Source of the DNA: Pseudomonadota bacterium | Lineage (GTDB): Bacteria > Pseudomonadota > Gammaproteobacteria > Burkholderiales > Burkholderiaceae_D | Assembly: GCA_023435945.1 (NCBI GenBank) | Contig: JAEZLB010000381.1 | Location: 1 to 5,496 of the forward strand | Direction: 5' to 3' | Length of the DNA: 5,496 bases | Shown here: positions 1 to 5,496 of the stretch, piece by piece | Layout of the letters: the number at the start of each line of letters is the position of its first letter | Position numbering within the stretch: position 1 is the first letter of the stretch | Translations under genes and position numbers: made by a program | Notes under the pieces: model-generated | The model's database searches: none | Told to the model about the DNA's origin: nothing | Seen by the model: only the letters and a program-made list of their open reading frames with translations

Positions 1-1296
1 GCGCATGATCATGCACGGGGGATCAGCAGCACGGCGCTGGGTGCATTCGACAAGCCGCTGGAATCCTGGCTGTTTTATCTCGGCGTGGTGCCCGGTGTCG
101 ATCCTTACCTGGTGGCGGCCAGCTCATTTGCGCGTTCGGCCTTGCGAGGTGCCGGGCGTGTGATGGCGCATTACACCCGCACGCAGGGGCTGACGGATCT
201 GCTTGCCGAAACGCAGGAGGTAAAACGCGCGGCTGCGGACGTCGGCGTGCAGGTGGGCTTCGCTGTTTCCATGAAGGACCGCCAGCCTATTGCCTATGCC
301 GATACGGCCCGGGTATTGCAGCATCTGCCGCAAGCAATGCGGGCAGACGTGGCAGCCAGACTGGACAGACCGCCATTAAGCGTGGAAGCGCACATGGCAT
401 TGGTCGAAGAAATAGCCGCCGCCTGTCATGCACCGGAATTCAACGTGCAGTATGGCCCCAATGGCGTGCAGTGGTGTTCGCATGAGCTGCTGCAAGCGAT
501 TGCCGAGGCATCGGCCGCTGCAGGACGCCAGGTGCACATGCATTTGCTGGAAACGCGTTATCAGCGCGAGTGGGCGGATCGTCATTATCCACAAGGCATA
601 GTCCGTTACCTTGCCGACATCGGATTGCTCAGTCCGCGTCTGACGCTGGCGCATTGCACCCATTGCCGTCCCGACGAACTGGAACTGATCGCACAGAGCG
701 GTGCCGTCATCGCTGTCAATACCAGCTCCAACCTCGGCATACGCTCCGGCGTGGCGCCGGTCGCCAATATGATGGCAAGCGGCTGCAAGGTCGCAATCGG
801 CATCGATGGACTGGCGCTAGATGAGGATGACGATGTGTTGCGAGAACTGCGTCTGGCTTACCACTTGCACAAGGGGAGTGGCTACGAGGTCTCGCTCACG
901 CCGGCGCAAGCCTGGCAACTGGCATCGGCTCACGGGCGCCAGGCAGTCAGCGGCATTGCCAGTCGGGGAAGGGTGGAGCAAGGCGAAGTGACCGATCTTA
1001 TTCTGCTCGATGCCCGTGAACTGATGGAGGACCGCCTTTTTCAAGACGTCGATGCTTACGATTTCGTGCTGGCGCGTGCCAACGCCCGCCATATCCGGCA
1101 GGTATGGGTGGACGGCAAGCTGATCGTCCGTAATGGCGAGGTCGTGGGCGTAAACTATGCGGCGTTACGCAGCGAACTGCTGTCGCGCTTGCGTGCCGGG
1201 TTGAAGGATTGTGAAGGATGGCGCAGTACCGTGCAGCACCTGGATACGCAGCTTGCGCAGTTTTACCGGCAGGGCGGCCATCTTGGTTGCTGTTGA
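1..1296 (+). CDS. COG0402-type metal-dependent amidohydrolase/deaminase, N-terminus cut by window edge
   Basis: The frame is open from base 1 to the TGA at 1294-1296, giving 431 visible residues. The GTG at 85 is internal, because translation upstream continues the family pattern. The first visible residues contain the HxH metal motif (HDH, visible residues 2-4). Further ligands follow: HMHLLET (179-185), HCTH (218-221), and the late Asp in GIDG (268-270). The stretch SNLGIRSGVAPV between the last two matches the SN..L.SGIAPV block of the guanine deaminase, AtzA/TrzN and SAH deaminase group. The C-terminal part returns to the beta-sandwich (VTDLILLDA, VWVDGKLIVRNGEVV). About 60 N-terminal residues are probably missing, since HxH normally lies near residue 60-70. 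Such cytosolic enzymes hydrolyse C-N bonds on purine, pyrimidine or triazine rings, or on related ureido compounds. An acidic run (DEDDD) follows the catalytic GIDG where SNN-type residues are usual, so substrate cannot be assigned. The protein ends in Cys-Cys. Confidence 0.9.
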   Translation, partial: AHDHARGISSTALGAFDKPLESWLFYLGVVPGVDPYLVAASSFARSALRGAGRVMAHYTRTQGLTDLLAETQEVKRAAADVGVQVGFAVSMKDRQPIAYADTARVLQHLPQAMRADVAARLDRPPLSVEAHMALVEEIAAACHAPEFNVQYGPNGVQWCSHELLQAIAEASAAAGRQVHMHLLETRYQREWADRHYPQGIVRYLADIGLLSPRLTLAHCTHCRPDELELIAQSGAVIAVNTSSNLGIRSGVAPVANMMASGCKVAIGIDGLALDEDDDVLRELRLAYHLHKGSGYEVSLTPAQAWQLASAHGRQAVSGIASRGRVEQGEVTDLILLDARELMEDRLFQDVDAYDFVLARANARHIRQVWVDGKLIVRNGEVVGVNYAALRSELLSRLRAGLKDCEGWRSTVQHLDTQLAQFYRQGGHLGCC

Positions 1297-1364
1297 ATAT
1301 CGCTGCAGAAGGCATGCTGATATGCTTGTGTGCTTGCAACCCAATTTTTAAAGCAGGATAGTGA

Positions 1365-1931
1365 ATGAAATCAGTTTCCATTTTCTGCGGCTCCAACTTC
1401 GGGCGCAGTGACATTTACCGCGAGGCAGCGGTGGCCCTCGGCAAGGAGCTCGCAGCCCGTGGCATTACCATGGTCTATGGCGGCACCAACAAGGGCCTGA
1501 TGGGTGTACTGGCCGATGCCGTACTGGCAGAAGGTGGCAAGGCACATGGTGTTATTACGCAGCGCCTGATCGACAAGGGGCATCGCCATCCGGTGGTGGA
1601 GCCGATCGAGGTCGTAATGAGCATGCTGGAACGCAAGGCCCGCATGGCCGCTATCGGCGATGCCTACATTGCAATGCCGGGCGGGGTAGGAACGCTGGAA
1701 GAATTTTTTGAAGTATGGGTCGCCGCTCAACTGGAAGGCGTTCCCAAGCCGCTGGGCCTGTATAACGTCAACGGGTATTACGAGCCCCTGCTCAGGATGA
1801 TCGAGCACATGATAGAAGAGAAATTTTTGCCCGCTGCCCAACGTGACATGATTGTGGTGGAATCCGATCCGGCAGCGCTGCTCAAGGCATTCGAGACCTA
1901 CAAGCCGGTGACGGTGCCCAAGTGGCTATAA
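1365..1931 (+). CDS. LOG-family (TIGR00730) nucleoside 5'-monophosphate phosphoribohydrolase
   Basis: This is a complete 188-residue protein, the usual length of LOG ('Lonely Guy') proteins. The Rossmann-like fold opens with SVSIFCGSNFG (4-13). A nucleotide loop YGGTNKGLMG (38-47) follows, then the conserved Arg-Lys of MLERKARM (87-94) and the signature PGGVGTLEEF (105-114), whose Glu113 and upstream Arg are the expected catalytic residues. Family members hydrolyse the N-glycosidic bond of (cytokinin) nucleoside 5'-monophosphates, releasing free base and ribose 5-phosphate, and many bacterial ones act on AMP. They were long misnamed lysine decarboxylases. The start is set by AGGA at 1355-1358, six bases before the ATG. 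The gene follows the amidohydrolase after 68 bp on the same strand, so co-transcription is possible but not shown. The family is certain; the physiological substrate is not. Confidence 0.95.
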   Translation: MKSVSIFCGSNFGRSDIYREAAVALGKELAARGITMVYGGTNKGLMGVLADAVLAEGGKAHGVITQRLIDKGHRHPVVEPIEVVMSMLERKARMAAIGDAYIAMPGGVGTLEEFFEVWVAAQLEGVPKPLGLYNVNGYYEPLLRMIEHMIEEKFLPAAQRDMIVVESDPAALLKAFETYKPVTVPKWL

Positions 1932-1945
1932 GTTCTTCATGCGGT

Positions 1946-1996
1946 CTGACGTGCTTTTCTGGTTCTGTCAGGCCTGTCGCAGGATGCGAGCCGGCC
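1946..1996 (+). other. Two overlapping inverted repeats after the LOG gene, possible weak transcript end or processing structure
   Basis: CTGAC (1946-1950) pairs with GTCAG (1967-1971) around a 16-nt loop. A second structure pairs GGCC (1971-1974) with GGCC (1993-1996), and inside it TCGCA (1977-1981) with TGCGA (1985-1989) around a GGA loop. The position 15-65 nt after the LOG stop suits a transcript 3' structure. No T-tract follows, so this is not a standard intrinsic terminator. Confidence 0.3.
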
Positions 1997-2065
1997 GAAA
2001 GGACCTGCTTTGCTCGCGTGTGCATCCGCTGCTTCCCTGTCCGATCAATGAATACGGACTTTCCG

Positions 2066-2093
2066 TTTCGAGCCGCTTCCACTTCATTCTAAT
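2066..2093 (+). promoter_or_regulatory. Possible sigma70-like promoter for the SDR gene
   Basis: A good -10-like hexamer TCTAAT (2088-2093, 5 of 6 to TATAAT) lies 16 bp after a poor -35-like TTTCGA (2066-2071, 3 of 6). Predicted initiation near 2100 would give a leader of about 155 nt and place the palindrome at 2110-2124 just downstream of the start. The -35 match is weak, so this is a tentative call. Confidence 0.25.
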
Positions 2094-2109
2094 TGCGCAT
2101 TCCGGCCTG

Positions 2110-2124
2110 GATACTTGTTGTATC
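2110..2124. promoter_or_regulatory. 15-bp palindrome GATAC-N5-GTATC, operator-like
   Basis: Perfect 5-bp arms (GATAC and GTATC) flank the centre TTGTT. The size and dyad symmetry fit a site for a dimeric winged-helix or TetR/LacI-type repressor, and the site lies upstream of the SDR gene in a spacer that looks regulatory. It does not match the FadR-type TNGTNNNACNA pattern, so assigning it to the GntR regulator in this window would be a guess. Confidence 0.35.
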
Positions 2125-2209
2125 GGGACGTGAGTTCCTGCTGCCGTACTTCGATCAAAGTTGCCCTCCTTGATGGGAATGTAAGTCCAGCCCGGATGTC
2201 CAAGGCAGA

Positions 2210-2228
2210 GGGAAGGCATTTTCTTCCC
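2210..2228 (+). other. Leader hairpin GGGAAG/CTTCCC upstream of the SDR ribosome binding site
   Basis: Perfect 6-bp arms at 2210-2215 and 2223-2228 enclose a 7-nt loop (GCATTTT). The structure ends 15 bases before the AAGGAG of the SDR gene. It could stabilise the leader or be a protein site. No T-run follows the 3' arm, so it is unlikely to be an attenuator. Confidence 0.35.
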
Positions 2229-2243
2229 GGCAAAGTTTAAGAC

Positions 2244-2249
2244 AAGGAG
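2244..2249 (+). promoter_or_regulatory. Strong ribosome binding site fixing the SDR start
   Basis: AAGGAG at 2244-2249 lies five bases before the ATG at 2255. It is the clearest Shine-Dalgarno sequence in the window and supports this start. Confidence 0.8.
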
Positions 2250-2254
2250 AGGGC

Positions 2255-3061
2255 ATGCAAAATCAACGGCTTTACAGGCAGCGTGCACTGGTGACCGGAG
2301 CCAGCTCGGGAATAGGTGAAGCCATAGCAAGGGCTTTTGCCGAGGCAGGGGCTTCGGTCGTGGTGAATTACCGCTCATCTTCCGAAGACGCGGAAAAGGT
2401 CGTGGCTGATATAAGGCAAAGGGGTGGTCATGCTGTAGTTATCCAGGCAGACATATCCAAGCCGGAAGAATGCGACCGCCTTTTCAAGGAAACCGAGAAG
2501 GAGTTGGGTGGGCTGGATATTCTGGTTGCCAATGCGGGCATTCAGCGCGATGCCGCTTTTACCGAAATGTCCCTGGAAGACTGGCAGAAAGTCATCGATG
2601 TCAATTTGACGGGGCAATTTCTCTGTGCGCAGCACGCAGTGCGCATGTTCAGAAACCAATCCTCCCGTCCTGCAGGCTCTCCTGCGTTAGGAAAAATCAT
2701 TTTCAACAGTTCGGTACATCAGGTCATTCCCTGGACGGGGCATGCCAACTATGCTGCCTCTAAAGGGGGGCTCAAGTTGCTGATGGAAACCCTGGCGCAG
2801 GAACTGGCGGGAGAAAAAATCCGGGTCAATGCCATTGCGCCGGGAGCCATCAAGACCGAAATCAATGCGGCGACCTGGGAAACGCCGCAGGGAAGGGCGG
2901 ATCTTATTAAATTAATTCCTTATGGCCGCATCGGGCTCCCTGAGGATGTCGCTAAAGCCGCCGTGTGGCTCGCTTCCGATGAATCGGACTATGTCATCGG
3001 AACCACGCTTTTCGTGGACGGCGGCATGGTGTTGCATCCCGAATTCAGGGAGGGAGGATAG
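2255..3061 (+). CDS. SDR-family oxidoreductase, glucose 1-dehydrogenase-like
   Basis: This complete 268-residue classical short-chain dehydrogenase has the cofactor loop TGASSGIG (14-21), VVNYRSS (36-42) whose Arg40 suggests use of NADP(H), and NAG (93-95). The catalytic set is Asn117, Ser153, Tyr166 and Lys170, in NSSVHQVIPW and NYAASKGG. APGAIKT (195-201) and the terminal VDGGM (254-258) complete the pattern. MSLEDWQKVIDVNLTGQFL, SSVHQ.IPW and GAIKTEINA closely resemble Bacillus-type glucose 1-dehydrogenases (beta-D-glucose to gluconolactone, NAD(P)+). Specificity in this family drifts, so sugar or polyol dehydrogenase is the safe reading. It has a short extra loop (about 134-146, rich in Ser, Pro and Gly) before the Ser strand. 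It is cytosolic and apparently a single-gene unit behind a 323-bp spacer. By eye its codons are somewhat less GC-rich than those of its neighbours. It ends 19 bp from the stop of the convergent regulator gene. Confidence 0.92.
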   Translation: MQNQRLYRQRALVTGASSGIGEAIARAFAEAGASVVVNYRSSSEDAEKVVADIRQRGGHAVVIQADISKPEECDRLFKETEKELGGLDILVANAGIQRDAAFTEMSLEDWQKVIDVNLTGQFLCAQHAVRMFRNQSSRPAGSPALGKIIFNSSVHQVIPWTGHANYAASKGGLKLLMETLAQELAGEKIRVNAIAPGAIKTEINAATWETPQGRADLIKLIPYGRIGLPEDVAKAAVWLASDESDYVIGTTLFVDGGMVLHPEFREGG

Positions 3062-3080
3062 TGATTGGTGACAAGGAAGA
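3062..3080. other. 19-bp convergent gap without a terminator
   Basis: The SDR gene (plus) and the regulator gene (minus) end 19 bp apart. The gap has no inverted repeat or T-tract, so both transcripts probably run into the opposite gene. Confidence 0.7.
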
Positions 3081-3806
3081 TCAGCGTCGCGCCATATACA
3101 GCCGGTGCAAGGTTATTTTCTTCACTTCGGCCTGGCTGGCTTCGATGTGGCTGCGTAGCAGCCTCAATGCCTGGCCGGTGCGGCGAGCGATGATGGCGCG
3201 CAGTATTTGCACATGTTCGTTGTAAGTGTCGTCTATGTGGCTGGGAAGGGTGAAGTAAAGCCGCCGGATGATGCGTATGCGGTCCGCTATCTCACCGTGC
3301 ACGCGGGCCATTTCCGGGTTGCCGGCTGCCGTGACCAGCGTGGCATGGAATTGCTCGTCCATTTCGGCTACGCGGCTTTCATCTGCCAGGCGTTCAGCGT
3401 GCGGCACCAGCCAGAAAGTTTCTAGTGCCTGGAAGTGCTGCGGGTCGAGCTTTTCAGGTGGGGCAGGTTTTTCCGGTGCGCTTGCGCACAGCCTGCGTAC
3501 GGCGCTGGTTTCCAGCAACAGGCGCAGGTCGTACAGGTGATTGAGCAATGCGAAATCCAAAGCCCTGACCGACCAGCCTACGCGAAAATGCAATTCGAGA
3601 AAACCTTCCTTTTGTAGCCGCGACAGCGCATCGCGCACAGGCGTGCGTGACATGCCGAGTTTTTCCGCCATCGAAGATTCGGAAAAACGGTCTCCCGGAA
3701 TCAGCTTGTAGTCGAAGATATCTTGCCTGATGCGTGCATAGGCAGTATCTGCCAGTGACGCCGGCGCAGCATCGACGACAGGGCCGGGCCGGGAGACCTG
3801 ATTCAT
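3081..3806 (-). CDS. GntR-family transcriptional regulator, FCD subgroup
   Basis: This 241-residue DNA-binding regulator has an N-terminal winged helix at about 17-82: ADTAYARIRQDIFDYKLIPG, then MAEKLGMSRTPVRDALSRL (recognition helix) and GFLEL (wing). The C-terminal FCD all-helical ligand domain spans about 88-235. The metal-binding positions expected for FCD are visible: Asp150 and His154 in DEQFHATL, His198 in NEHVQIL, and His220 in LRSHI. AGN after the first pair is also typical. FCD regulators usually bind small carboxylates, often with a metal, and repress a nearby catabolic operon. The ATG lies two bases after the hpxZ TGA and lacks a clear Shine-Dalgarno sequence, so translation probably depends on re-initiation. 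As the last gene of the amidase–hpxZ operon it is likely autoregulated. An analogous GntR regulator (HpxS) is known in the Klebsiella hpx locus, but orthology is not shown here. Confidence 0.93.
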   Translation of the reverse strand: MNQVSRPGPVVDAAPASLADTAYARIRQDIFDYKLIPGDRFSESSMAEKLGMSRTPVRDALSRLQKEGFLELHFRVGWSVRALDFALLNHLYDLRLLLETSAVRRLCASAPEKPAPPEKLDPQHFQALETFWLVPHAERLADESRVAEMDEQFHATLVTAAGNPEMARVHGEIADRIRIIRRLYFTLPSHIDDTYNEHVQILRAIIARRTGQALRLLRSHIEASQAEVKKITLHRLYMARR

Positions 3807-3808
3807 GC

Positions 3809-4210
3809 TCAGTTCGCCAGAACGTCGACCACGCTCACATGGGCGGCCACGACACGCCAGCCTTCCGGCATGCGCATCCAGGTCTGGCTTTGCCGTCCTA
3901 CCTTGCTGCTGCCTTCACGGGTGAATTCGAGGTTGGCGGTGGCGGCATCTTTACCGAAAGTCGTCACGACCTTGCGCTGCACGGTGCGCATCAGCCCGAC
4001 GGAAGGGCGTTGTGCACGGAAGGCTTTGATCTCGTCATAGCCATACAGGTTTTCAGTCGCACCGTAGCGCAGTGTCTGCGGCGCATTCCAGAAAAGTTCA
4101 TCCAGTACGTCAACGTCATTGCTGATCAGGGCAGCTTCATAACGATCCAGTGCATCGCTGACTTCAGCAACGACTTCGGGAAGATTGATGTCTGTGAGGG
4201 AAAAACTCAT
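3809..4210 (-). CDS. hpxZ: HpxZ/AtzH-like protein (DUF3225, NTF2-like fold)
   Basis: This 133-residue small cytosolic protein matches the HpxZ/AtzH family. An N-terminal helix ([22 protein letters not shown], about 19-40) is followed by [16 protein letters not shown] (46-61), FRAQRP (64-69) and [12 protein letters not shown]. The closing strands [18 protein letters not shown] (111-128) carry the WRVVAAHVS hallmark of the SnoaL/NTF2-like group. HpxZ is tied to oxalurate use in the Klebsiella purine pathway. The related AtzH of Pseudomonas sp. ADP is a decarboxylating amidohydrolase acting on the dicarboxyurea made by AtzE. The frame extends upstream to 4354, but the start at 4210 is preferred: family homology begins there, GGAG (complement of 4219-4222) lies eight bases upstream, and ATG overlaps the amidase TGA as ATGA. 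The longer version would add 48 low-complexity residues inside the amidase gene. Confidence 0.9.
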   Translation of the reverse strand: MSFSLTDINLPEVVAEVSDALDRYEAALISNDVDVLDELFWNAPQTLRYGATENLYGYDEIKAFRAQRPSVGLMRTVQRKVVTTFGKDAATANLEFTREGSSKVGRQSQTWMRMPEGWRVVAAHVSVVDVLAN

Positions 4211-4222
4211 TGGTGTAACTCC
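4207..4222 (-). promoter_or_regulatory. Coupled stop/start ATGA and internal ribosome binding site for hpxZ
   Basis: On the minus strand the amidase stop TGA (4209-4207) shares bases with the hpxZ ATG (4210-4208). GGAG lies at 4222-4219 inside the last codons of the amidase gene. This layout decides the hpxZ start and indicates translational coupling, hence matched amounts of the two proteins. Confidence 0.8.
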
Positions 4223-5496
4223 ATGAATGAAGGTGGGGCGATAAATTGACTCAGACCTGTTTCCTCCAGCGCTTTCGCTGCAGCTAGGCAAATGTCTTCG
4301 CGCCACGGTGCGGCAATCAGTTGCACGCCTATCGGCAGTGTGGCGTCGCTCCATACCGGCACCGTGCAGACGGGAAGGCCTATGCAGGAAACCGGCTGGG
4401 TCAGCATGCCCATGCTGGGGCGGGCTGGAAGAATTTTGCCATTGATGTCGATGGTCTCGGCACCAATGAGGGAAGCGGAAACCGGTGTGGCGGGGGCGAT
4501 CAGCAGGTCGAAGCGGGAGAACAGGCTCATTGCTTCTTCATAAGCTGCGCGGCGTACCCGCTGCGCGTGTACCAGCCACGATGCCGGAATCAGGTTGCCC
4601 GCAATCAGGCGGTCGCGCGACAGCGGTTCATACCGATCGTAATGCTCGATCAGGTTCTGGCGATGCAGGGCGCCGCCCTGCGAACCCGTGATGATGAAAG
4701 CCGCTGAGCGGGCCGCTTCAGCCAGGGGGAACTCCGCCTTGCCGCAGGCACCGAGCGCTTGTGCAATGCGTTGCACGGCGTCACGCGCCTGCGGTCCGGC
4801 CCATTGCTCGAACCATCCGCCGAGCAGGCCTATGCGCAATGAACCGACATCGATATTGTGCACATCAATGGCTTCTGCGTTGCGTTGTGCGCAACAGGGA
4901 TCATTCGCATCCGGTCCCTGCATCACTTCATAACTGGTGATCAGGTCATCGACGCTTCGAGCAAACGGGCCCAGGTGGTCCAGGTCGGCCACGAAGGGGA
5001 ACGTGCCAGTACGCGGCAGGCGTCCGAAGGTGGGCTTCAGTCCAAATATGCCGCACAGGGAAGAGGGCACGCGGATGGAACCGTTGGTGTCTGAGCCCAG
5101 CGTGATCGGAACCAGTTCTCCTGCCACTGCCGCAGCCGATCCGCCCGAAGAGCCGCCAGCAATGCGGGCGATATCGTGGGGGTTACGCGAGGGACCGTAA
5201 TGCGTATTCTCGGTGGTGAAGCCGTACGCATGTTCATCCATGTTGAGAGCTCCGACCAGGATGGCGCCAGCCTGCTTCATGCGGGTGATGAGTTCGGCAT
5301 CGCGTGTTGCCGGTGCATTGCTTTCGTTGACCTTGCCACCTGCCAGCGTGGTGAGGCCCTCGATATCGAAAAGATTTTTCACGGCATAGGGCACGCCTGC
5401 CAGCGGAGGCAGGGGCGCACCGCTTTGACGTAGTTCATCGATGGCGGCGGCCTCCCGGCGAGCGCGATCCTCGGTGACTGCGGTGAAGCAGTTCAG
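4207..5496 (-). CDS. AtzE/HpxY-family amidase (amidase signature), N-terminus cut by window edge
   Basis: The frame is open from the right edge to TGA at 4207, giving 429 visible residues. The GTG at 5394 is internal: the 34 residues before it ([11 protein letters not shown]...PLPPLAGV) read into GVPYAVKN as amidase families do. The Ser-cisSer-Lys triad is visible: Lys40 in PYAVKNLFD, the cis-Ser in [10 protein letters not shown] (114-123), and the nucleophile Ser140 in [11 protein letters not shown] (134-144). [15 protein letters not shown] and the C-terminal [28 protein letters not shown] are standard amidase signature blocks. About 25-40 N-terminal residues are probably missing. The TNGS form and the following hpxZ gene point to the AtzE/HpxY subgroup rather than GatA. 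AtzE hydrolyses 1-carboxybiuret and needs a small partner, AtzG/HpxX; such a gene would be expected just right of the window. The real substrate could be another carboxylated amide such as an oxalurate or oxamate derivative. Confidence 0.93.
   Translation of the reverse strand: MNCFTAVTEDRARREAAAIDELRQSGAPLPPLAGVPYAVKNLFDIEGLTTLAGGKVNESNAPATRDAELITRMKQAGAILVGALNMDEHAYGFTTENTHYGPSRNPHDIARIAGGSSGGSAAAVAGELVPITLGSDTNGSIRVPSSLCGIFGLKPTFGRLPRTGTFPFVADLDHLGPFARSVDDLITSYEVMQGPDANDPCCAQRNAEAIDVHNIDVGSLRIGLLGGWFEQWAGPQARDAVQRIAQALGACGKAEFPLAEAARSAAFIITGSQGGALHRQNLIEHYDRYEPLSRDRLIAGNLIPASWLVHAQRVRRAAYEEAMSLFSRFDLLIAPATPVSASLIGAETIDINGKILPARPSMGMLTQPVSCIGLPVCTVPVWSDATLPIGVQLIAAPWREDICLAAAKALEETGLSQFIAPPSFMELHQ

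Larger units (their letters stand above)
1932..2254. other. 323-bp non-coding spacer between the LOG gene and the SDR gene
   Basis: No convincing gene is present on either strand. The plus-strand frame 1939-2133 has no recognisable family and no clear ribosome binding site. The minus-strand frame running 2378 to 1968 mostly lies over the SDR 5' end and its leader. The spacer contains a paired-hairpin region just after the LOG stop (1946-1996), a weak promoter-like pair, a 15-bp palindrome (2110-2124), an imperfect ATCAAAG/CTTGAT repeat (2154-2174), a GGGAAG/CTTCCC hairpin (2210-2228) and the SDR ribosome binding site. It most likely carries the end of the LOG transcript and the promoter and leader of the SDR gene. 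Confidence 0.6.

Noticed and set aside
85..87. GTG at 85 as the start of the amidohydrolase
   Set aside because: The frame is open to base 1 and the upstream codons contain the HDH metal motif, so the gene begins outside the window.
1312..1336. Small repeats in the 68-bp gap: GCAT/ATGC dyad and TGCTTG twice
   Set aside because: The 4-bp arms and the 6-bp direct repeat are within chance expectation. I found no convincing promoter for the LOG gene there.
998..1414. Long minus-strand frame opposite the amidohydrolase end and LOG start
   Set aside because: It is a shadow frame rich in Arg, Pro and His with no family features, overlapping two well-supported genes.
1939..2133. Plus-strand 64-codon frame just after the LOG gene
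   Set aside because: No clear ribosome binding site, no recognisable family, and it overlaps the inverted repeats and the putative promoter of the spacer.
3207..3617. Plus-strand frames opposite the GntR gene
   Set aside because: They are antisense shadows; the minus-strand winged-helix and FCD motifs explain the coding signal.
4211..4354. Longer hpxZ start at 4354
   Set aside because: The extra 48 residues lie inside the amidase gene and are low-complexity Arg/Ser-rich; the family begins at the ATG at 4210, which has its own ribosome binding site.
5392..5394. GTG at 5394 as the start of the amidase
   Set aside because: Upstream codons to the window edge continue a normal amidase N-terminus, and the catalytic Lys would be only residue 6.
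1..5496. CRISPR arrays, tRNA, rRNA, insertion sequence ends or attachment sites
   Set aside because: No repeated spacer pattern, tRNA-like cloverleaf, transposase or long terminal inverted repeat was seen on either strand.

Overview
The window is 5.5 kb of chromosomal-type DNA with moderately high GC. Two gene sets face each other tail to tail. Gene content and codon style suggest a betaproteobacterium, probably Burkholderiales or Oxalobacteraceae-like; this is an inference from gene families only. There are no rRNA or tRNA genes, insertion sequences or CRISPR repeats. Both ends cut through genes.

Plus strand, left to right: (1) the C-terminal ~430 residues of a COG0402-type metal-dependent amidohydrolase/deaminase, whose N-terminus lies left of the window; (2) a 68-bp spacer, then a complete LOG-family nucleoside 5'-monophosphate phosphoribohydrolase; (3) a 323-bp non-coding spacer holding several small inverted repeats, including a 15-bp operator-like palindrome and a leader hairpin; (4) a complete short-chain dehydrogenase resembling the bacterial glucose 1-dehydrogenases.

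Minus strand, right to left: (5) an AtzE/HpxY-family amidase, open to the right edge and lacking only a short N-terminal piece; (6) an HpxZ/AtzH-like small NTF2-fold protein whose ATG overlaps the amidase stop (ATGA); (7) a GntR/FCD transcription regulator starting 2 nt after the hpxZ stop with no clear ribosome binding site. These three form a tightly coupled operon. In relatives, AtzE and HpxZ/AtzH homologues act together on small carboxylated amides and ureas (carboxybiuret in s-triazine breakdown; the oxalurate branch of purine use in the Klebsiella hpx system). The FCD regulator is the likely local control protein. Only 19 bp without a hairpin separate the SDR and regulator stops, so the two transcripts probably overlap.

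The set reads as a nitrogen-scavenging neighbourhood: a ring-amidohydrolase superfamily member, a base-releasing LOG enzyme, and an AtzE–HpxZ amide module with its regulator. The families are individually known. What is open is their exact substrates and whether the two strands serve one pathway. I see no clearly new system, but the intergenic palindrome and the pairing of an uncharacterised COG0402 enzyme with an AtzE/HpxZ cassette deserve a check.
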